The notes below the pieces were generated by a model. That model saw nothing but the letters and a program-made list of their open reading frames with translations. It made no database searches and was not told where the DNA came from. From NCBI RefSeq assembly GCF_019029495.1, contig NZ_JAERQM010000001.1, positions 372,001 to 436,000 on the forward strand: DNA of 64,000 bases. The letters run 5' to 3'. This DNA comes from Falsiroseomonas oleicola (GTDB lineage Bacteria; Pseudomonadota; Alphaproteobacteria; Acetobacterales; Acetobacteraceae). This document shows positions 63,744 to 64,000 of the stretch, in pieces. The first letter of the stretch is position 1. Each line of letters starts with the position of its first letter. Made by a program: the position numbers and the translations under genes.

Positions 63744-64000
63744 TGCGCGCGGTGGCCGAGACCGCCCGGCGCTTCCTGGAAGGCATCTGGCCCGACTGGC
63801 ACCGCCAGCGCGGAATGCCGGTGCCGGCCATCGCCTCCACCGGCACCTGCGGCCGCTCCGCCGTCTTCCTGGCCCGCGCGTTGCGGGAGGCCGGACATCC
63901 GGCGGAGGCCTGCCAGGGCTGGTTCCTGGCGCAGCGTCACGGCTGGGTCGCGGCGCGCGGCCTGATCCTCGACATCACCGCCGACCAGTTCGGCGCCCCG
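63743..64000 (+). CDS. Partial papain/transglutaminase-like protein (N-terminus)
   Basis: The first 86 residues of a gene that runs off the right edge. Cys36 in TGTCGRSAVFLARAL, His67 in QRHGWVAAR and Asp77 in LILDITADQFG form a Cys-His-Asp order of a papain/transglutaminase-like fold. ATG shares one base with the upstream stop (TGATG). The WVxxxGLILDITADQFG ending is typical of small proteins of unknown role found in bacteria and phages. Confidence 0.65.
   Translation, partial: MRAVAETARRFLEGIWPDWHRQRGMPVPAIASTGTCGRSAVFLARALREAGHPAEACQGWFLAQRHGWVAARGLILDITADQFGAP

Overview
The window is a chromosomal segment of a very G+C-rich alphaproteobacterium. The Acetobacteraceae, of the Roseomonas type, fit best. 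Reasons: the family types of the housekeeping genes, two orphan Bug-type solute receptors, a type III CoA-transferase/acyl-CoA dehydrogenase operon, the rarA-crcB-rluC gene set, and a tyrU-glyT-tufB-trnW-secE-nusG-rplKAJL-rpoBC order. This is inference from gene content; no 16S gene is present.

Layout. (1) 1-19,567 is an accessory and metabolic flank. It holds a glycolate-oxidase-like FAD enzyme, a stand-alone rpmJ, a possible papain-fold amidase, an acyl-CoA dehydrogenase with a TerB-like gene, an AsmA protein, an RluC-type pseudouridine synthase, a plus-strand operon of two acyl-CoA dehydrogenases around a CoA-transferase, crcB, a DUF429-like gene and rarA. A plus-strand run follows: two Bug receptors, an EamA permease, a DCC protein and a DUF4166 dehydrogenase. 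(2) 19,571-48,698 is a nearly unbroken minus-strand gene-expression supercluster. Read 5' to 3' it runs trnW, secE, nusG, rplKAJL, rpoBC, rpsL, rpsG, tuf, the S10 operon, the spc operon to secY-adk, and rpsM-rpsK-rpoA-rplQ, closed by a hairpin plus T-run terminator. fusA is missing between rpsG and tuf, rpmJ lies about 20 kb away, and rpsD and infA are absent. (3) 48,786-50,960 holds an RDD membrane protein, a second tuf copy encoding the same protein, and tRNA-Gly and tRNA-Tyr. An array of hairpins separates tuf2 from the RDD gene. (4) 51,127-64,000 holds a TrmH/RlmB methyltransferase with an octapeptide-repeat tail, a hydratase-like gene, tRNA-Thr, an ArsR regulator, a DUF1127 protein, an MFS transporter, a DUF1796 protein, a serine-glyoxylate-type aminotransferase with a GNAT gene, aroA-gshA, rsmE, ubiA, a probable protein methyltransferase and a partial papain/transglutaminase-like gene.

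Most ribosomal genes are separated by a few bases or overlap (ATGA), so they are probably cotranscribed and translationally coupled. Recognisable promoter-like sequences lie upstream of rpmJ, rpsL, rplK, rpsM, tRNA-Trp and the tRNA-Tyr/Gly/tuf2 unit. Two terminator-like hairpins, after nusG and after tuf2, carry the same TTTGCGTTT tail directly abutting the stem.

No CRISPR array, insertion sequence, prophage or clear new multi-gene system was found. The least explained items are the 2366-3004 protein, the hairpin array at 49,235-49,440 with its shared terminator tail, the Ala/Lys-rich extension of L5, and the repeat tail of the TrmH protein. All functional statements come from reading motifs by eye; no database search was run.
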